Source: Isoetes taiwanensis (Eukaryota > Streptophyta > Lycopodiopsida > Isoetales > Isoetaceae). From it: a stretch of DNA of 64,000 nt. Location of the stretch: the NCBI GenBank assembly GCA_021234155.1, contig JAJEKV010000041.1, forward strand, positions 4,954,829-5,018,828, read 5' to 3'. Shown here one piece after another: positions 42,976 to 54,353 of the stretch. Numbering within the stretch: position 1 is the stretch's first letter; every line of letters begins with the position of its first letter. Below the pieces are notes generated by a model. That model worked only from the letters and a program-made list of their open reading frames with translations. It had not been told where the DNA came from and did not search any database. The translations under genes were made by a program, and so were the position numbers.

Positions 42976-44832
42976 ATGTTTCTGATGTTCAGAGTGATGG
43001 AGCAAGCTTCTCAAGGAGAAAAGCTTGCAGCAGTTCCAATTCCCATACAAGTTGATGTGATCTTTCCAATTCCATCACCTCTTTATCATGGTCTTGAAGA
43101 ACCTGAGCTTTATCTTTGTAGATTTGAAGACTATTTTGATGATTATGGTAAGAGAAGAGGAGAAAAGATTGATGTATTTGGCAGGTGCATGAAAGAGGAA
43201 GCAAGCCATTGGTTTGAGTACCAAAAGGCTTGCGAGGTACATGATTGGGATGAACTCAAAAGGAACTTCATCAAGAGATTTGGGGTGCCAACCACACAAG
43301 AGGAGGTCATTCAAGAGCTGCCAACAATTGTTTTGAGGAAGAATGAAGGGGTGCCAAGTTTCGTGGAAAGATTTCATGCCTACATGCTCAAGTGCAAAAG
43401 GTACAAAGTGGAATGGCCTACTCTTCATTTGCTTGTTTACTTTGTGCAAGGTTTTAGATCACATTTCAATGTTTACAAGAAAATGCTGAAATGCTTTCAT
43501 AAAGGTATGTTCTATTCTATACAACAAGCCTTTGAAAAAGCTTTGGAAATAGATGATCTTTTGATGTATCTTCAAAAGCATGATGTTTATGAGCAGCCTC
43601 TTGATACTAAATCTCTCATATGCGAAAGAAACATAAACTCAGATCAAAGGAAAACCTTGGAGGAGAACATGGAAGAAGATGAGGTATGCTTGGATGATAG
43701 TATGTCTCTCTTTTTTTGCGGCCATGGAAAATTACAGCAAGAATCAGTCATGGCAGTAAGTAATTCAGCATATTCATGGGACAAAAAGGTACCTCATGAT
43801 GTTCCCAAGGTGTTTTCTTTCTTGGATACCATTGCCAAATCTGATTTGCAGGAGTTAGAGCACGTTAGCAGTCATATAAATCCAAGATTTGCATGTTTTG
43901 AAGGTGATTCACATAAGGCCAGCCATGACACCCTAAAGAATGCACATGGATCAGAGGTTTTGATTGCTAATGAGGTAAGTCTTATCACATCTCATATGGT
44001 TGAGGAGTTTGAGCATGTTCTCTTGTATGATGTTATTGAGTTTGAGCATTGCCATGAAGAAAAGAGTGTTGAATGCATGAGCAGCGCTGAGTATGAGAAT
44101 TTTTATACCATTCAAGCATTTGAGGATGATTATGAACCATGTTTGTGTGAATTAGAAGTGGGAAACATTGATCTCTCACTATTTCAATGCTCCAAAAATA
44201 AGTTCCAGGGACTTGAATGCCATGACAGTCATAATAGCAGCTCACATTATGAAGTTTTTAGTTTTGAAACATGTGTATCAGCTGAAAACTCAGGTGAGGA
44301 TGATTTGCACATGCCTCAATTGGAGAATTATGCTTTCTTGGATGATTTGAAGCAAACTTTGTTAAAAATGCAAGTTTTAGATGATGTGATAGCATATGAA
44401 GCTTGTGCAGATCTGATCAGTCCTAAATTTCAGCTTTATGGCAGTCCAGAAAAGTCTAAAAATGATAAGAAATCAGTCCCATGTGTGGTTGAGCATGAAG
44501 AAGTTAATTTTTTGACTAGTTTTGAGCATGACAATGTACTTGAACTTGAGAAATCAGACTTGAGCAACATCTTATACAAATGTGCAGCAGCAAAACATGA
44601 ATATCCAAGGTCCTTTTCAGCATTTGAGAACAGCAAGTTGATTGGATCATGCCAACATAGCAGGTATTACTATGTTACATCAGATTTGCCACTTTTGTAT
44701 GCTAGTACAATCATCTTTGAGCAGGCCATAGCATTGTGGCATATTGTTTTGCCACTTATCTTGATGCAAACACAAGTTATCTGCATCCTACTATTTGGAG
44801 GATGCATACCTGACAGAGTTGGAGTTGGCTGA
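42976..44832 (+). CDS. Gag protein of element D
   Basis: 618 residues; the first or second Met (MEQASQGEKL) may be the start. Residues 30-200 are a retrotransposon gag domain: PLYHGLEEPELYLCRFEDYF, RCMKEEASHWFEYQKACEVH, WDELKRNFIKRFGVPTTQEE, and VPSFVERFHAYMLKCKR. The remaining 400 residues are acidic and repetitive in style (VEEFEHVLLYDVIEFEHCHE, SNKFQGLECHDSHNS-like text) with no zinc knuckle and no protease motif. The frame is fully open, which for an element without its own pol suggests either recent mobilisation or selection on gag. Confidence 0.85.
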   Translation: MFLMFRVMEQASQGEKLAAVPIPIQVDVIFPIPSPLYHGLEEPELYLCRFEDYFDDYGKRRGEKIDVFGRCMKEEASHWFEYQKACEVHDWDELKRNFIKRFGVPTTQEEVIQELPTIVLRKNEGVPSFVERFHAYMLKCKRYKVEWPTLHLLVYFVQGFRSHFNVYKKMLKCFHKGMFYSIQQAFEKALEIDDLLMYLQKHDVYEQPLDTKSLICERNINSDQRKTLEENMEEDEVCLDDSMSLFFCGHGKLQQESVMAVSNSAYSWDKKVPHDVPKVFSFLDTIAKSDLQELEHVSSHINPRFACFEGDSHKASHDTLKNAHGSEVLIANEVSLITSHMVEEFEHVLLYDVIEFEHCHEEKSVECMSSAEYENFYTIQAFEDDYEPCLCELEVGNIDLSLFQCSKNKFQGLECHDSHNSSSHYEVFSFETCVSAENSGEDDLHMPQLENYAFLDDLKQTLLKMQVLDDVIAYEACADLISPKFQLYGSPEKSKNDKKSVPCVVEHEEVNFLTSFEHDNVLELEKSDLSNILYKCAAAKHEYPRSFSAFENSKLIGSCQHSRYYYVTSDLPLLYASTIIFEQAIALWHIVLPLILMQTQVICILLFGGCIPDRVGVG

Positions 44833-44899
44833 AGCAGGTACCATTCCATGATGTAGTCCAAAGCAAGACTTTACTTTGGTGCTACAGTAATACATGTGC

Positions 44900-46628
44900 T
44901 CTTCATCAAAACATGTTTGCACATGTGAACAGATCATACATAGCTGATTCTATCATATTGCCGCCATCCCATCATGTCCACACCATGTGCACATCTCATT
45001 TGTCATTTTTCCACATCCTTTTCCATCTGCACATCTCATTTGCCATTTTTCCACATCCTTTTCCATCTGCACATCTTATTTGCCATGTTTCCACATCCTT
45101 TTCCATCTGTATGTCTCATTTGCCATGTTTCCACATTCTTTTCCATCTGTACATCTTATTTGCCATGTACACATATGTCCCATCATGTCCATATTATGTG
45201 CTCACAAGTGTGTCCTTCTTCTTATCATATCATTCATGAGTCCCATCATGTCCACACCATGTACACATCATTCTCAACCATTCATCTCAAGTTACCATCA
45301 TGCCTCCATATGGCACCTCTATTTTGCTAACCATACATTCATTTGTCATGCAGGTCCACCACATTCATAGTTCCATGATCATTTGCACATCATTTGGCCT
45401 ACCTACCATATTACCTTGCTCCTCTTTCTCATGAAAACCCATGTTGCCAACCATTTTTCCACATTGGCAACCATCAAGGACTCTTGTGAATTCACATCTA
45501 GTTCAAGAGGCTGGGGACCAGCCTATCCTTCTTTGTTTGGCATGATGCTGCCACATTTTGGCAGCATACAAGAGCCATTTGCATGAACTATACCTTTGGC
45601 TAACATTTGGTTTGACACATGTGTGCATGAGCTAATCAAGCAACAGAATTGAAGACTCTTAGAAGACATTTGTGATGAAGAACCAAGGGAGAACATTGAT
45701 TTGGCGTCATACAAGTATGGCAAGGAAGTTGAGATTCAAGCAAGAAGATTTGAGCCTAAATTGAAGATCCTTTGTTAGAGTTTGGAAGACCCCTCAAGAT
45801 TCATTGGTATGTGGCTAGATCCAAGTCATTTTGGCATGAATTCCATTTTCCAAGGCTTCTTTCATGTTCCTACCATCTTGATCCCATTCATGAAACACTC
45901 CTCATGCTTCATACTTCCTATCTCCATATTCCATTACCATTTCCCCTAGCCAAAGCTTGGCAAAGTTTCCTTTTTCTAGTCAAAGCACATCACATACCTA
46001 TTATTCATCCACTTTCTTGAGAAAATGCAAAAAAACTCCACCAAATGTAATCCACATCATCACTCAAGTACATCCACATCACCATACACATGTCATCCAC
46101 CTCATCACCACATCACACAAGTTTTGACTAGAAAAAAAATTATTTTACCACCTTGCTTGTCACATCATCACCTCATTGTGCCATGTCATCACCCATTTGC
46201 CACATCACTCCATAACCTTGCCACCTCACAAAAAATAAGCCTCATTTTGAGCCAAAAATTAAGATGCTTTTTTTTCTAAAAGATTCTCCCATCATGTAGA
46301 GCATCAAAAAATATTCCATGTAGAAAAACGAATTTTTGAAAAAGGCCTTGTTATGACCCTCATCTTCCATTTCTTGAGAATCGTGCCAAATTTGAAAAAA
46401 TAAAAATTTTTCTATTTACTCCCCTGGCCTACTCACCCATTTCCTAATCACCTTTTGCCACATGGCACCTCGAGTATGTGAGGTGTCAACCACATGGAAA
46501 TAGCATATCAATAAATTATAAAATTCGAAATTTTATGCCTTACATAAACTTCCTTTTGTTAAAATGCCTGTGGGATATTTGCTGTGAATTCTTGAAGAAC
46601 CCTAAAATCTTGATCATGCCAAGAACCA
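44900..46628 (+). other. Element D downstream non-coding region
   Basis: CT- and CA-rich on the plus strand, with the minisatellite and many ATCATCAC or CACATC words. Frames seen here are compositional. No pol homology. Confidence 0.7.
44990..45171. repeat. Minisatellite inside element D
   Basis: About four to five units of roughly 40 bp: CATCTCATTTGCCATTTTTC, CACATCCTTTTCCATCTGCA and variants with CTTATT or TGTATG. Open in all three plus frames because of composition. Confidence 0.92.
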
Positions 46629-47791
46629 TCTTTTCTGCTGATTCAACGGTCTAATCATGGTCTAAGGGTCCCGAAATGCCTTGATCCATGCCAAAAAACA
46701 GACCCATGCACTAAAAACAAACAAAAGCCACGGATTTTACAAAGAATCAACCAAAAAAGGGGATTAGAAAAAGGGGCTTTTGCTATCAGAGAATTTGGGA
46801 GAGCTTGGAGCATGAAGCACATGTCGATTTGGCTCTGAAAGAAGGATTGAGGACTCTTACGTGAAGAATAGCTTCCATATTTCAGTTTTTTGACATGCCT
46901 TGAGCAAAAAAATCCAAATTCTTGATGTATTTTCATATTTCCTTTGAGATTCTGATATAACACTACCCTTGGCATTGTTATGAAGTTCAAATAGATGCTA
47001 TTCAAGTTGTTTCATGCAAATTTTCTGATTTTTGAGCAAAATCCCTGATATGTGCACTGAAATTTCACTGTCCCAAGTCTGCAAGTTTAGCCATGCCCCA
47101 TATGCAAACTATATCTTCAAAAACTCTGACATTAATTTCCATGACTCTCTGGCTATTCATCTTTCATTCAAAACAGATTTCATGATTTTATCACTCATAA
47201 ATCCATAGTTATGGCTTTGCAAAGTTGGCTGTTTTAGAACTGTAAAAATTTCTGAGACAGTCATTGAAATTTCCTCTTCCAAGTTTGCCTTTTCAAAAAT
47301 CCATAGATTTCCAACTGCTCATCCAAAAATTCTGAAACTTTGTCACCTGCATGCCTTCCTATCCATCTTACGCCACTCCAAGTTTCATGATTTTAGGATT
47401 TTTGCATCTGAAGTTACAGATTCCAAAAGTTGGCTGTTCCAAAAGTTTCAAAATTTCTGATACACTCATTGAAAATTGTCTGTTTCAAGTCTGCTTGTTC
47501 AAAAATCCATAGTAAGCATAGGAAGCATCCAAAAATCCTGAAATTAAATACCAAGCATCCTCTACTACTGTTCTCTCACCATTCCAAGTTTGAATAAGTT
47601 TCAGTGCATGGATCCCAAGATATGGATATGCAAACTTGGCACTTCCAAAACTGTCAAAATTTCAGGGACAGTTGAACTTTTGCAATTTGCTCCATTCTAA
47701 TCCATCATTTGCTTTGAGGATTGATCACCCTAAGTGATCTGGAGGTTCTAAACCACTGAGGTTGAAGGTTTTGCCAGGAACACCTTCAACA
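46629..47791 (+). repeat. Right LTR of element D
   Basis: Matches 41738-42908 with a few substitutions and a small deletion near 46800. Confidence 0.85.
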
Positions 47792-48430
47792 CTCATAACA
47801 CTTTTAAAATCTTTGACAAATAATCCGGTATGTTCTTAATGTTAAACTAGAGCTACCTTAAACAAAGAGTCAACACCAACAAAAAATAGTCAAATGTAGC
47901 ACTAAGAAACCACTAGCAAGCAATAGAATTTCAACTCTTAAAACATGTTCAAAACATGCCAAAACAACTACCCCAATTGAAACCAAATCTCCCCTTGTGA
48001 CCAAACTTCCCCAACCTTATACGGCAACCATTGCATGACTATGTCACGAAATACCTAACATTCACGAGCACATGCAACTCTCAAGACCAAATTAGAGAAG
48101 AAACCTTCGAAATCTCACGCCCCAACTCTTAGTTAGGTTATAACATTATCCCACTTCCAAAAAATGTTGGTTGCTTGGTTGCCAAATCTTACGTTTCATT
48201 CATTCCTCGATGTTGCTTCAGTAACCAAAGACAAATCCAATACGTAGCCTGTCTTTTTATAGACTATATAGTGCCCTTTGAACACAAATTTAACATTAAT
48301 TATGTTAAACAAGAGTTGTATTTTAATTGTCAAATGCATTGTTTTACATTAACTTAAATGATAAAGATTTGCTTATATTAACAGCAGCTAAATTTGCAAA
48401 GGGACACTAAATTCTTCTACACATTTTCAC
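47792..48430. other. No gene seen
   Basis: AT-rich, short frames only. Confidence 0.5.
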
Positions 48431-48432
48431 CT

Positions 48433-49640
48433 TCAAGTGAACGCTATGTATGCTCGTCTGTGGCCGCTCCAGTAGCAATGGCGGATGTCGCAAAATGCAG
48501 GCTTGAAGTCTGTCCAGATATGGTCAAGCAGTGTCACGGAGCGCATGGCGGCATTCACTTGTTGGACGTGTCCGGGCATGGTGGCTTGTAACGCCGCGAT
48601 GATGTTGTTTTGTCGCATGGCATCTATGTTGGAATCTCCCATGAGGACAGTCCTAGCGACGTTCGCTCCAAGCGTGGATTGCAATGTTGAACTCTCAGCA
48701 ATCGCTCTAATATTGTCGAGGAATTGCTGCATGCTCCCGCCGTGGTGCCTATATATATTTGCCGTGTGCACGACGGTTCCCGTGGTGCGATCTCGAAATG
48801 TGGCAAGGATGGCTTGTCACCGAGGGCTCCGTAACGTGTTGGTGGTAGAGAAGCTCGAGCCTGTCGCGTAAAGTGTGGCTGTTCTGCACGTGTTGCTGTT
48901 GAGCAGGCACTTATACTTAGTTGTCTCGAAGGTGGATGCGTCATCCGTTCTCGTCTCTTGAAGACAGAGGATGTCTGACGACATCAGCTGTGAATCTGCT
49001 AGTATGTGGTCGATGTACTTTGTTGTCGTCAGCGTGTTGAGCGTTATTGCGATGAGTGTCCGTGGTCGTTTGTCGGCGAGGTTGGGCATAGTCATCATCC
49101 ACGACATCTCTGTTTGCATTCTCTGGATCTCTTCTGTAACTATGTTGTCAACGGTGAAGTTTCGGTTTGTTAGCGGGTGCTTCAAGAATAGTCTTGCTGT
49201 TGGCTTCACTCGCGAGATAGCCGTGTATGCCATTCCGTGCATGTGCATGCCTCTAGAGTTGAAGCATAGCTGTTCGACTGTGCCGCCCTGTGACCTGTGT
49301 ACTGTCCTAGCAGCGGCCGGTTGGACGGGGAACTGGTGTCTCATGATCTTGTGCCTCTCATTTTTGCCTGCCTAGCATAGCTTCGTCAGCTTTTGGATTG
49401 GCGTCCATGTTGGCTCGATCCCTTGGGCGTAGAGGTGTTTCAGCCTATCTCGACAGTTTCTTCCTGTAGTGGGCTTCATGAATAATATCCAGAGTGCCTC
49501 TGTCTCACCTGCGCCCGCGTGCCACTGCAGGATGCCATCAGCACCGTTGACGAGGCCATCGGATAGGTCAATTTGTTGCTCGTCAGCTCAACGAGCACAG
49601 TCCATTTCAGCTCTCAGAGCCACCCATCAGCCGAGAACAA
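48433..49640 (-). pseudogene. Helentron (Helitron2-type) remnant: helicase end fused to AP endonuclease
   Basis: From 49560 down the minus strand reads DLSDGLVNGADGIL, a Pif1/Helitron helicase motif. It continues through LTKLC, a TAG, then AARTVHRSQGGTVEQL and AYTAISRVKPTARLF (the last helicase motifs) near 49210-49300. Without a break it enters an endonuclease: LITLNTLTTTKYIDHIL-like text, SSDILCLQETRT (catalytic Glu) near 48960, then after frameshifts RTVLMGDSNIDAMRQNN (GDSN) near 48650, TLLDHIWTD near 48540 and YWSGHRRAYIAF near 48440. Helicase followed by an AP-type endonuclease is the protein layout of Helentrons. The Rep part and most of the helicase are missing. One stop and at least two shifts. 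Confidence 0.85.
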
Positions 49641-51307
49641 TGATGCTTTCAGGAACATTAGATGGTATATCATCTGCATTACAATTTTTTCTAACTATAA
49701 AGAAACGCAAAAACAAGTAACAAACAGAAAGATATGAATATCAAGCAAAGGCCTTAGCATGGCATCCTACCCCAACATTACTCTGCCGGATCCGAAACCC
49801 TATACCTACACAGCAATCTTCGGCCAGCTCCAAGGCCAAACAGTAAATCTCGGCTACCTTCAAACACACAGGGCTAATCAAAAAGTGGCCACATCCCAAG
49901 TCTAGGCAAGATCCAACCAATTCCAAACAAGTAGATTGATTCCAACCAGCTCAAAGAAAACAACCTAAGGATTCAAGAACAAGCCTTATCAGGTTTTTCA
50001 AAGCTGATGCAGCTGGCTCCTGCCCCAAGAATAGCAAGGCATGGGACACATAGTGTCCCAAGGAAATTGCACTAGGGTTCTCTGGTTTACCTCCACTATA
50101 AACGCTCATGTTGTCATCTCAGAAACCAACCATACAAAATAACATCCAAAAAAATCACCCCACACAAAGTTGCCCGCTAAAACCAAAATACCAAATTGAC
50201 ATCAGATTTTACAAACTGCATATGTTCTCTTAAAGGCATAGATGAGATCAATCTAATGTTGCAAGGAAAAAGAAACCGTGGAGGAAAATAAGAAAGAGCA
50301 AATAAGAAAGAAGTGAACGTGAGAATGGATAAAGAATAGAAACTAAATGGCTTAGCAAAAATGGCATGTTGAACAAGGCATAAAAAATAGTGAAAGAAAA
50401 TATAGAAAATGAACGAAGAATGGGACACTCAATTTTTATTCAAAATGGTGGAAAGTACGAAGCTCAATAGATCTTGCATGGAGAAGAGGTCTTTCACACC
50501 ATCTTTCTAGGACTTGCCACTACCCTTGCTCCATAAGAGATTCTAGGCCAAAAAGGAGGAGAGCAAGTTTCCTAAAAATATTTATAATTTTTTAAGGCCA
50601 TCCACTTGTCTAAATCCTGGCCTTTCATTTCAAGACATTTTTAACACTTCATCAATCCTCCACTATTTGTCTTCCCTTTTCATGAAGGGCGCATGAACAA
50701 CTTTAAGGACACATGTACTGCAGTTTTCTGCATTGGAAAGCTCTCTCTATCTTTCTGATGATGCATGATATTGTCATGTTTAGGTAAGTTTTCTAAATAA
50801 AAATGGTTTCACATCCCTCAGGATTTGCACTAGTCTTCCTAGGCCAACATCATATCAATTTCTAGCCTGCCTATATTCTGCCTGAACAATTTCACATTCA
50901 AACAATAGGTTGAATACATGATCTTAGGCTCTATATTACTTTGATTCACAAATTCATGTAATACCAAGTACCATATATCTCTTAGCCATGACACAGAAAG
51001 CCATGGATATGTCAACAAGGCCGTGAAGCCCAAGTTATGCATGCCAGAGATCCCCTATGATTCTACTATACACTCCTACCTTCCAGCTCTCAACAATCTC
51101 TTTTTTGGTTTAGCAATTTGTTCTTCCACAAGCTCATAGACCCCTTCTCCAGCGACTTCAAGCAAGCCTCTTTCCCCATAGCTCGGTCAGGTACAATTAC
51201 GGATCTAGATACCTTAGGAGCCCCTTTCCCGCATCTACGTCAGATACAGTTCCAGTTCCAATTTTAGATCAATTTGCTGCTCCATAGATACACTCCTAAC
51301 AGGTACA
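49641..51307. other. No gene seen
   Basis: AT-rich sequence without homology to other parts of the window. Frames are short. Confidence 0.5.
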
Positions 51308-51748
51308 ATCCTCGTAATCTCTCAATACTAACTCATTGAAACAAAAAACTGAAACCAAGTGGGTGGCAAACATGGCTGCAAGCAATGTGAGACACAAAGC
51401 CATCTAGTTCATCTTATCACTACCAAGGATAGCATGGCAATAGGTCATTATGTGGACACCACTTGCGGTTTAGCTCTGCATGCAAATGATGATGCTCACA
51501 TAATACCGTGCAAGTGTGCACCATGCATTCGTGCATGCATGCATTCACTTGCATGACGCTGGGGTGGAGAGAAGGGAAAGACTTGTCTTTGTTCATTATG
51601 CATGTCGAATTGTCGAAATGAAGAAAGATGAACCATAAGAGATCATTAAGACTGAGCCGACCTAATGCAAGCCAACCCTTCCTATGATAGCAAGGGTCTA
51701 GAAGGTCATAATGTTGAACCACGTGAGATAAGTCCCAAGGAAATTCAC
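51308..51748 (+). repeat. Left arm of a 7-kb-spaced inverted repeat
   Basis: Matches the reverse complement of about 58497-58960 along roughly 440 bp: CTCTCAATACTAAC, GGCAAACATGGCTGCAAGCA, CAATAGGTCATTATGTGGAC, GTGAATGCATGCATGCACGA on the minus strand, and GATCATTAAGACTGAGC. Clearly diverged. Confidence 0.75.
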
Positions 51749-51840
51749 CAAAATGCCATGGGACCGATGTGCAAGAAGCTAGTAAACAAAGTCCAATTGT
51801 GAACCATGCATGCAAAAAAGAGAAATTCGTTTCTTGTAAT

Positions 51841-51870
51841 TAGAATAGAATAGAATATAGAATAGAATAT
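51841..51870. repeat. (TAGAA)n microsatellite tail
   Basis: TAGAATAGAATAGAATATAG and AATAGAATAT; on the LINE strand an (ATTCT)n tail. Confidence 0.85.
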
Positions 51871-52249
51871 ACATTAACGTCCCTCAGGCCGTGAGGCCCC
51901 CGGACTTGTGTAGCATCCTGCGAGCTCCCATAGGGTGCTGCCAGCAAACAGACGCATAGGTTTTATGTAGCCATCTAGCGGGCTTCACTTATTCTTTACA
52001 TATTACCCGCATCGTGTTTATAGCTGGCTTCTTGGCCATACACAAATGCATCGTTATAAACAGTTTTGAACTGTACTTTGTGGGCTTCTCTGATCCGCCT
52101 CATTCGTGCCTTTCAGATTAATAGCCCTCTCTCTTTGTGCACCCCCGGTGTCTTATTATCATTTCTTTTATAGCTTTCGCTATGTCTGTGAGCGTCTCTT
52201 CTTTGTCCATCGGTCTTTGGGAGTGGGAGATCCCACGACCTTGTTAAAT

Positions 52250-53083
52250 TTGGACCTTATGTCGTTGTAGACCGGGCACTCCTTTACCATGTGCTCTTAG
52301 TCTTCTATTTTTCGGAGTCACATACCCGCATATTAGATTCTGCTTTCTGTCTATTTTCCTCCATCTATCTTTCTCAATTCGGAGGTCATGGCTTCCCATC
52401 CTGAATCGGCGGTGTTCCCCTGCTTTGCTTCTATTCAACTTTGGTGCTTTTTATGCGTGATATGCCCTATCTGTTTCCACAGGTTGAAGGTCTCCAATAG
52501 CCACATTGTGCTTTGGGCCCCGTGTGCCATGCCATCCGGGCTCTCACCGCTATGCTGTCCATTCTTAAGTCCCATCCGATGCCTTGTATGATCGACTTAG
52601 TTGCATCCCCATATTTGCTTGTCCATTTTAAGCCAATTCGTTAAACCATCCTTTGCCCGTTGTTATATGCTGTTTTGCTGATTCATCTATCGCTAGTGAT
52701 GACAGTTTGTCCTCTTTCCCGTGGCTGTTGTCCTTTATTAGGTATCTAACTGTTCTTTCCCAGGCCCTCACTTCCATTGGCTTTTCCCCTGTCTCATATA
52801 AGATTGTGGCCAATGATGTACCTGTCTTCACCTGGAATTCCTGCCCGTGCCATTGCCTCAGTATTCCTTCTTGTTTCTCCCATTGCTTTTCTGACATTCC
52901 TGGTCCCCACGTCTCACATCCGTACAACTGTGTTGATGCTACTATCGTGCTGAATAGGTATGCTTTGATTTCCCAATTGGTGATCCTGTTGTTGTTGCAG
53001 TAATTCATCATGATGTAATAGTTGCCTATCGCTGCTTGGAATCTGGTATCCGCTCCCTTTGACCATCTCCCCCCCCTCCCCAT
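52250..53083 (-). pseudogene. LINE RT C-terminal region
   Basis: The frame 52628-53083 (151 residues) contains AIGNYYIMMNYCNNNRITNW, LYGCETWGPGMSEKQWEKQE and a helical tail. The YGCETW motif is the standard continuation after the RT in this LINE group. It is one frame away from the RT ORF, with the shift near 52990-53060. Downstream a Cys-containing piece (RICGYVTPKNRRLR) lies near 52310 in a broken frame. Confidence 0.75.
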
Positions 53084-54353
53084 GTGTGTCGTACCCTAGA
53101 TACCTGTACCCGGTGACTTCCTCTAGCTTCTCCCCCTTGTATCTAAATGGTCTGTGTTTTATCTTTGTCCCGAAGGTCACTATTTTTGTTTTCCCCAGGT
53201 TGACTGTCAGTCCTGTCTCTTTACAGAATTCTTCTAGTATCTCTAGCATCCTGTGCATCCCTTTGGCCTTGGTCGCCATCATACCTAAATCATCTGCATA
53301 TAGCATTATTGGTACTTTTGTTTTCCCTATCGTTGGTGCATCCCTGTCTCCCTGTCTTTCCCTGACAAATTCTTGTAGTGCGTCTATGTATATCCCAAAC
53401 AGTGTGGGTGATAGTGGACATCCTTGCTTTACTCCTGTATCGCATTCTATGGCTTCTCCTCCCCCCTCTGTTTTGGCATACACCTTTTGGTACAGCCTTG
53501 CGATTGATCCTACTAACCCGTCTGGTGCTCTTAGTCCTATTAGCCTGAGTAGAAGCTTATCCCTAGGCACTGTGTCGAAGGCTTTCTTGAAGTCCACGAA
53601 GCAGCATATGATCTTCTTATTATTCTCCTTTGTCTGCTCTACCATTATCCTTAGAGTGACCAGATGATCTGTAGTTGAGTACTCTGGTCGAAAGCCTGCC
53701 TGGCCCTGTGCTCTGAGCTTCCCTGCTTCTGCCCACGTTTTCAGCTTTTGGTCTAGCGTTTTCCCGAACCATTTTGCAAATACTGAACTGACCATGATAG
53801 TCCTATAATTACTCGGTTCTTCCTTGTTTCCTCCCTTGTGGAGCGGGATTACCTTGTTAAACTGCCATTTCTCCGGGAAACCCAAGCGTACTACCTCATT
53901 GAATATCTCTGTTATAATCCCTACTATCTCCGTTCCCACACATTTCAACATCTCCGCTGTCAGCCCATATAGATCCGGAGCCTTATTGTTCGCCATTCTG
54001 TTTAGTGCCCATGTCACTTCTTCCTTGGAGAAAGGTGGTTTGTGTCTACCTTCCGGGTCCATGATTGGTGCAGCACCTGTTTTGTATAACCTCTCCAGGT
54101 ATCTTGTCCAGTCTATTTCTATTTCCGTTCCTCCCCCCTCATCCCCTGCCGTTGTATCCGCTTTTGCTTTTGATCCTCTTTTCATACTGTTCCAGAATAC
54201 TTTAGGTCTCCTTTTCAGGTCTTCTGCCAATCCCCACTGATGGTTCTTCAGGTCCTGTGTTTTCTTTCTTTTCAGAATTTTCACGTACTTGCTGCGTTCC
54301 TCTTGGTATGCCTCAGTTCCTCTTGCCTGCTTGGTTTTCCTTCGTTGTTCCAT
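52914..54353 (-). CDS. LINE reverse transcriptase
   Basis: 479 residues. Motifs: NKAPDLYGLTAEMLKCV, FPEKWQFNKVIPLHKGGNKE, SNYRTIMVSSVFAKWFGKTL, QAGFRPEYSTTDHLVTL, CCFVDFKKAFDTVPRDKL (first Asp), DTGVKQGCPLSPTLFGIY, and KVPIMLYADDLGMMATKA (YADD active site). All are in order and the active-site residues are kept. The N-terminal 80 residues (KRRPKVFWNSMKRGSK) are the usual linker. The frame is continuous with the endonuclease ORF apart from a shift near 54350, where both frames overlap. Confidence 0.93.
   Translation of the reverse strand: MEQRRKTKQARGTEAYQEERSKYVKILKRKKTQDLKNHQWGLAEDLKRRPKVFWNSMKRGSKAKADTTAGDEGGGTEIEIDWTRYLERLYKTGAAPIMDPEGRHKPPFSKEEVTWALNRMANNKAPDLYGLTAEMLKCVGTEIVGIITEIFNEVVRLGFPEKWQFNKVIPLHKGGNKEEPSNYRTIMVSSVFAKWFGKTLDQKLKTWAEAGKLRAQGQAGFRPEYSTTDHLVTLRIMVEQTKENNKKIICCFVDFKKAFDTVPRDKLLLRLIGLRAPDGLVGSIARLYQKVYAKTEGGGEAIECDTGVKQGCPLSPTLFGIYIDALQEFVRERQGDRDAPTIGKTKVPIMLYADDLGMMATKAKGMHRMLEILEEFCKETGLTVNLGKTKIVTFGTKIKHRPFRYKGEKLEEVTGYRYLGYDTHGEGGEMVKGSGYQIPSSDRQLLHHDELLQQQQDHQLGNQSIPIQHDSSINTVVRM

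Larger units (their letters stand above)
41738..47791 (+). mobile_element. Element D: non-autonomous LTR retrotransposon with gag only
   Basis: Direct repeats of about 1.17 kb, 41738-42908 and 46629-47791, almost identical, enclose 3.7 kb with one long ORF similar to retrotransposon gag. No protease, RT, RNase H or integrase motif is present in any frame, so it must use proteins of another element. The repeats start TCTTTTCTGCTG and end ACCTTCAACA; they lack an obvious TG start. I found no clear primer site, polypurine tract or target duplication, and the right flank no longer matches copy C. Confidence 0.8.

Noticed and set aside
44913-45370. Three overlapping plus-strand ORFs with repeated SFHILFHLHIS-type text
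   Set aside because: They come from a 40-bp minisatellite open in all three frames.
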